Positions 61,092 through 64,000 of a DNA stretch of 64,000 nucleotides are shown here, one piece after another. The notes under the pieces are model-generated. The model ran no database searches, had not been told where the DNA came from, and saw nothing but the letters and a program-made list of their open reading frames with translations. Where the stretch lies: contig NC_083602.1 in the NCBI RefSeq assembly GCF_029168945.1, forward strand, positions 77,892,600 through 77,956,599, written 5' to 3'. The stretch is from Cannabis sativa. Taxonomy: Eukaryota > Streptophyta > Magnoliopsida > Rosales > Cannabaceae. Both the position numbers and the translations under genes were made by a program. Within the stretch, counting starts at the first letter, position 1. Each line of letters opens with the position of its first letter.

Positions 61092-61526
61092 CTATTTAAT
61101 TGCTTGATTGTTGCATGTCTTTTGATTCTGACCATGTTGACCACATTTGCTGCACCTATTCTGTTTTTTTGTATCCCAATCAGCTAGAAATCTTCTTTTC
61201 CTTGGTCTTCCAAATCTTATTTTCTGATTTGGTGGCAGAACAAGGATATCTTTTATGTTCTGTGGTACATCCCATGTTGTGTGATTGTGTACCAAATATA
61301 TTGACCCATTGTATGTGTCAAGCCATGTTCTTGTTGTGTAATAATGTGAACAGTAATTATAAACATTTAAGTTCATCTCTTTTATCATAGCGAGTGCATG
61401 AGCACACGGTAATTCGTCAATTTGAAATCTGTTGCGACTGCATGTCTTCTCCTTTAGATTGATCACCCATGATCTTGTTAGTTCTACCACTTCGAACATG
61501 CTCTCGTTTATTGGCTTTACCTGCAT
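61092..61526 (-). pseudogene. MudrA-type MULE transposase, C-terminal exon
   Basis: 144-codon minus-strand frame, preceded by an acceptor (TAATATGCAG at about 61527). It carries a SWIM-type zinc finger region (KTCSRNRFQIDELPCAHALA), a YNYCSHYYTTRTW block, the basic motif GRPRKRR and a terminal zinc knuckle (RCSKCGQHGQNQKTC). This is the usual C-terminus of MULE transposases, which excise and insert Mutator elements. Two metal ligands are lost: the second Cys of the SWIM C-x-C is Arg, and the His of the knuckle is Gln. The upstream exons with the DDE core are not found up to 62637, so it is a relic. Confidence 0.75.
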
Positions 61527-62637
61527 ATTAGGTGAGAGAAACGAAACCTAACGGAAGAGGCGTAATTATGTAACAGTTAGATTTTAAGGAGAATTTTTAA
61601 CAAGTTGTATATTTTAAAATGCAAAATCAGGTAGTGTCGAAAGTTCAAGGAGCGAAAAAACTAATTATTCTAAAAAATATGGGTAACAAAAATTTTTATT
61701 TAACATTGTTTTTTTTATTTTATTTGTTAACTTTAAAAGAATATACCATTATTTAATATAATATTTTCAATTAATTTTATATTATTATTATTATTATATA
61801 TCTAAAAGTAGTAATGAATATCAATTCGTATATGGGAATTGTGTATTAAACAATTGGGATTAGGTTCCATCGCAAACTCCTCAATTCTGTATCTTAATCC
61901 ATGATGACTTTTCATGAAAAAAAAAAGAGTTTTGGTTTAACTTTTTTTCATTCCCACCTCCAACGGTTCCTTCATCTTCTAGCTGCATTCTTTTTCTTAT
62001 TCATTTTGTATCTTATGTGGCCCCTTCGAGGGACATCTATAGATTAAGATTTGACAATAAATTTGTTATCTCAATTTTTATACAATGTGAGGTGGCATTC
62101 ATCTGAGTAACACGTGGAAAAGACCCTATAACCTGGGCGGGGAATTCCTCCTACAATGTGCCTATAGAGAAATTTGGTACTTAAATCATAAAAGAAGTTA
62201 GAAATATTTGAGGATTAGTGCAATAACATCTAACAGCTTCCATTATGCAGGAAACTCGCATACACCGACTAGAGAATGTGAATTAAATGCTTTCAGAGAT
62301 ATAACACATATATCTGCAAGCTTGCAAGTTATGACAATATCCCTAAATTCATGGGATAGATTCGCAGTAACAAAGAAGAGAGGAAACCTAGCTAGTTTCC
62401 CATTTTGTTGTATTTATTTAAGGAACATAAATAAGTTTCTTATTTTAGTTCTTATTAGCTTTGGAAAACCAATTTGATGCAATTCTTCCATAAAAATAGT
62501 GGAGTCATTTTACTGTTCGGGGACACGAGAAAAATTAGAGAAAAAAGAATCATAGATTCAAGAGAGAAATACTCAGAAATCATTGTAAGAGCTTTCAAGA
62601 GAGATCAAGAACTTTTTGCATCTCTTCTCACAAATCA
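61527..62637. other. Unassigned sequence between MULE relic and the next LTR
   Basis: AT-rich to 62000, then mixed. The part 62400-62637 has a TATTTAAGG box and GAGA-rich transcribed-looking sequence, but I cannot link it to a gene. The frames at 62208-62656 show no motif. Confidence 0.4.
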
Positions 62638-64000
62638 TGTAATACCCAAAGATTAAGAAAACAGATTAACACACCCTCACTGGTTAAATATGTATTATTA
62701 TAGAATTATATTATTATATAATTTATTATATGTGAAATTAACCTAATAAATGATATGTTAAGACCTCGTTGGTGAGTTAGGGGCATTTTCGTATTTTTGA
62801 ACCAAGAAGGGGAGAACTATAAATTTAATTTAATTACGTGCTCATGGGACTATATTATTATATAGTATACTTGTTTTGTCCTTTTTGAGGTGTGTTCTGA
62901 CTTGTCGGCGCAGTATAGTCACAATCGGGTATTTTGGGCCAAATTGGGTTCGGTGCCAAAATACACTATCGAGATTTTATTTTGGCATTTTATAATTAAA
63001 TGAATAATCTAAATTTATTTGGTAATGTGGAATATGATAGAATGACATTATTGCCCTTGAATGCATGTTTAGGTGGTGTATGGCACTAGGGGCATTTTGG
63101 TCTTTTTGACCATTTAGTGTATTTTCAATAAAATGGAATTTGAAGGAAATTAAATGTTTATTTTTCTGATTTTCCTTGGCCTAAACTGACCCTCTCTATT
63201 TCTCATCTCAATATTTTGGTTAAGTCTTGAAAATTCCTTTGGATCAAGCTTGAAGTTTGATGGTCTTGGTGCTTGGATTTGAGTAGAATTTGAGGTAGTT
63301 TTTCTACCATTTTTAGTCTTGTTTTATTTCTGAAATTGAATATTGGAAAGCATGATTTTTGTTGTAAATGTTCTTGAGATGCATGTGTGTAGGAATTAGT
63401 GTAATTTTTATATTCTATGCTTAATTGTGTTAGAGGAATGGAGTAAAATACTTTGTGTTATGTTTTTGAGAGAATTTTGAGGTTAGATTGGTGTTTTAAT
63501 TCTGTTTTGCAGCTCTGAATATTTTGTTATTCTTGAGCTTGTGTTTTAGTTTTGTGGTTCAAGGTTTTGAGCTTGATATGTGTTGATGTTTAGCTCAATG
63601 TTTGGAGCCTATATTGAATGTTGTTAATCTGAATTTATGATGTATGTTCGGCTGAGGATTAAGCGTGAAATATGTTTCTAATGCTCTGCTTTACTACTTA
63701 TTAATCTATAAAGTACGGTTTTGAGATTTATGCATGATTTGGGTGAGTTAGGTGTGTTTTGGCTCATGTTCTCTAGTTGAAAATTGGGGTTTCCTGGGTT
63801 TGAAACTTAGGCGCCGCGACCCCACTCTTTGGGTGTCGCGGCCTGCCCCTGTTGAAAGTCTGGGTTTTCAACCCAGGTGCCGCGGGAGTGCCGCAGCCCG
63901 TCCCTTGTTTTTGGGCAGTTTCGAACACGTTATTCGAATATTCGTAGCTTGGTGATCCGAACTTCAATTTGGGTGTTCCAAGTATCGTTGGAAAGCTCGT
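62638..64000 (+). repeat. LTR start of a second chromodomain-type Ty3/gypsy element
   Basis: Starts TGTAATACCC and follows, in reverse, the 27216-29591 LTR: shared segments include the TTAAGACCTCGTTGGTGAG region, the TGTTCTGAC...GCAGTATAGTCACAA region and a GC-rich stretch with GTGTCGCGGCC and GTGCCGCGG (63810-63905). It is cut by the window end, so it may be a 5' LTR or a solo LTR. The five bases before it are AATCA. Confidence 0.75.

Larger units (their letters stand above)
46140..61526. mobile_element. MULE relic with DUF1985/Ulp1-like gene and MudrA end
   Basis: A plus-strand DUF1985 + C48 protease gene (46140-60578) and a minus-strand MudrA C-terminal exon (61092-61526) face each other. 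Plant MULEs of the Kaonashi/KI-MULE and CUMULE types carry such Ulp1-like genes. Copia-3 interrupts it. I could not identify terminal inverted repeats, so the true limits are unknown. Confidence 0.65.

Noticed and set aside
63752..63967. Frames on both strands in the GC-rich end of the window
   Set aside because: They lie within the chromodomain-element LTR.

Overview
The window looks like repeat-dense nuclear DNA of a dicot plant. It has AT-rich leaders, Ty1/copia elements with initiator-Met-tRNA primer sites, Tat- and chromodomain-type Ty3/gypsy elements, a Mutator-like element (MULE) carrying a DUF1985/Ulp1-type gene, and small terminal-inverted-repeat elements. I see no ordinary host gene, rRNA, tRNA or CRISPR. 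The species cannot be fixed from sequence alone. Nearly everything is a nest of transposable elements, and exact 5-bp target duplications let the nesting be read to the base.

Layout. (1) 1-~26.5 kb is a plus-strand Tat-type Ty3/gypsy element ('Tat-1'): gag, protease, RT, RNase H, a second archaeal-type RNase H, and integrase. It is split by two Ty1/copia insertions: Copia-1 (260-10612, duplication AAAAT) in gag, and Copia-2 (14020-23764, duplication CTACT) at the end of the second RNase H. An antisense, apparently spliced reading frame follows the integrase. (2) ~26.5-40.7 kb is a second plus-strand Tat-type element ('Tat-2'): gag remnant, RT, two RNase H domains, broken integrase, an antisense multi-exon gene with a 'putative gypsy type transposon' domain, hairpin tandem repeats in its first intron, and a 3' LTR. 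A minus-strand Tekay/Del-like chromodomain element (27216-~32287) has replaced its gag/protease/RT boundary. A reversed solo copia LTR (33842-35844, duplication GTGCT) sits between RNase H and integrase. (3) 40.7-46.1 kb holds degenerate sequence, a 188-bp hAT-type MITE with an 8-bp duplication, the 3' end of a small copia element, and an inverted-repeat element with an internal minisatellite. (4) 46.1-61.5 kb is a MULE relic: a plus-strand multi-exon DUF1985/Ulp1-like cysteine protease gene, split by Copia-3 (49993-60215, duplication GTCTC), and a convergent minus-strand MudrA C-terminal exon. (5) 62638-64000 is the start of another chromodomain-element LTR, cut by the window end.

The three full-length copia elements and the solo LTR form one family: shared LTR ends, the same primer site and polypurine tract, and two conserved leader modules. 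Their coding content is complementary. Copia-1 keeps an intact Gag but has lost Pol. Copia-3 keeps a nearly intact Pol (two in-frame stops) but has no recognisable Gag. Copia-2 keeps neither. All three have closely matching LTR pairs and clean target duplications, which suggests mobilisation in trans. The most interesting structures are the conserved ~370-bp leader module with small hairpins and a repeated 22-mer, and the antisense spliced genes of the Tat elements with tandem hairpin repeats in an intron.
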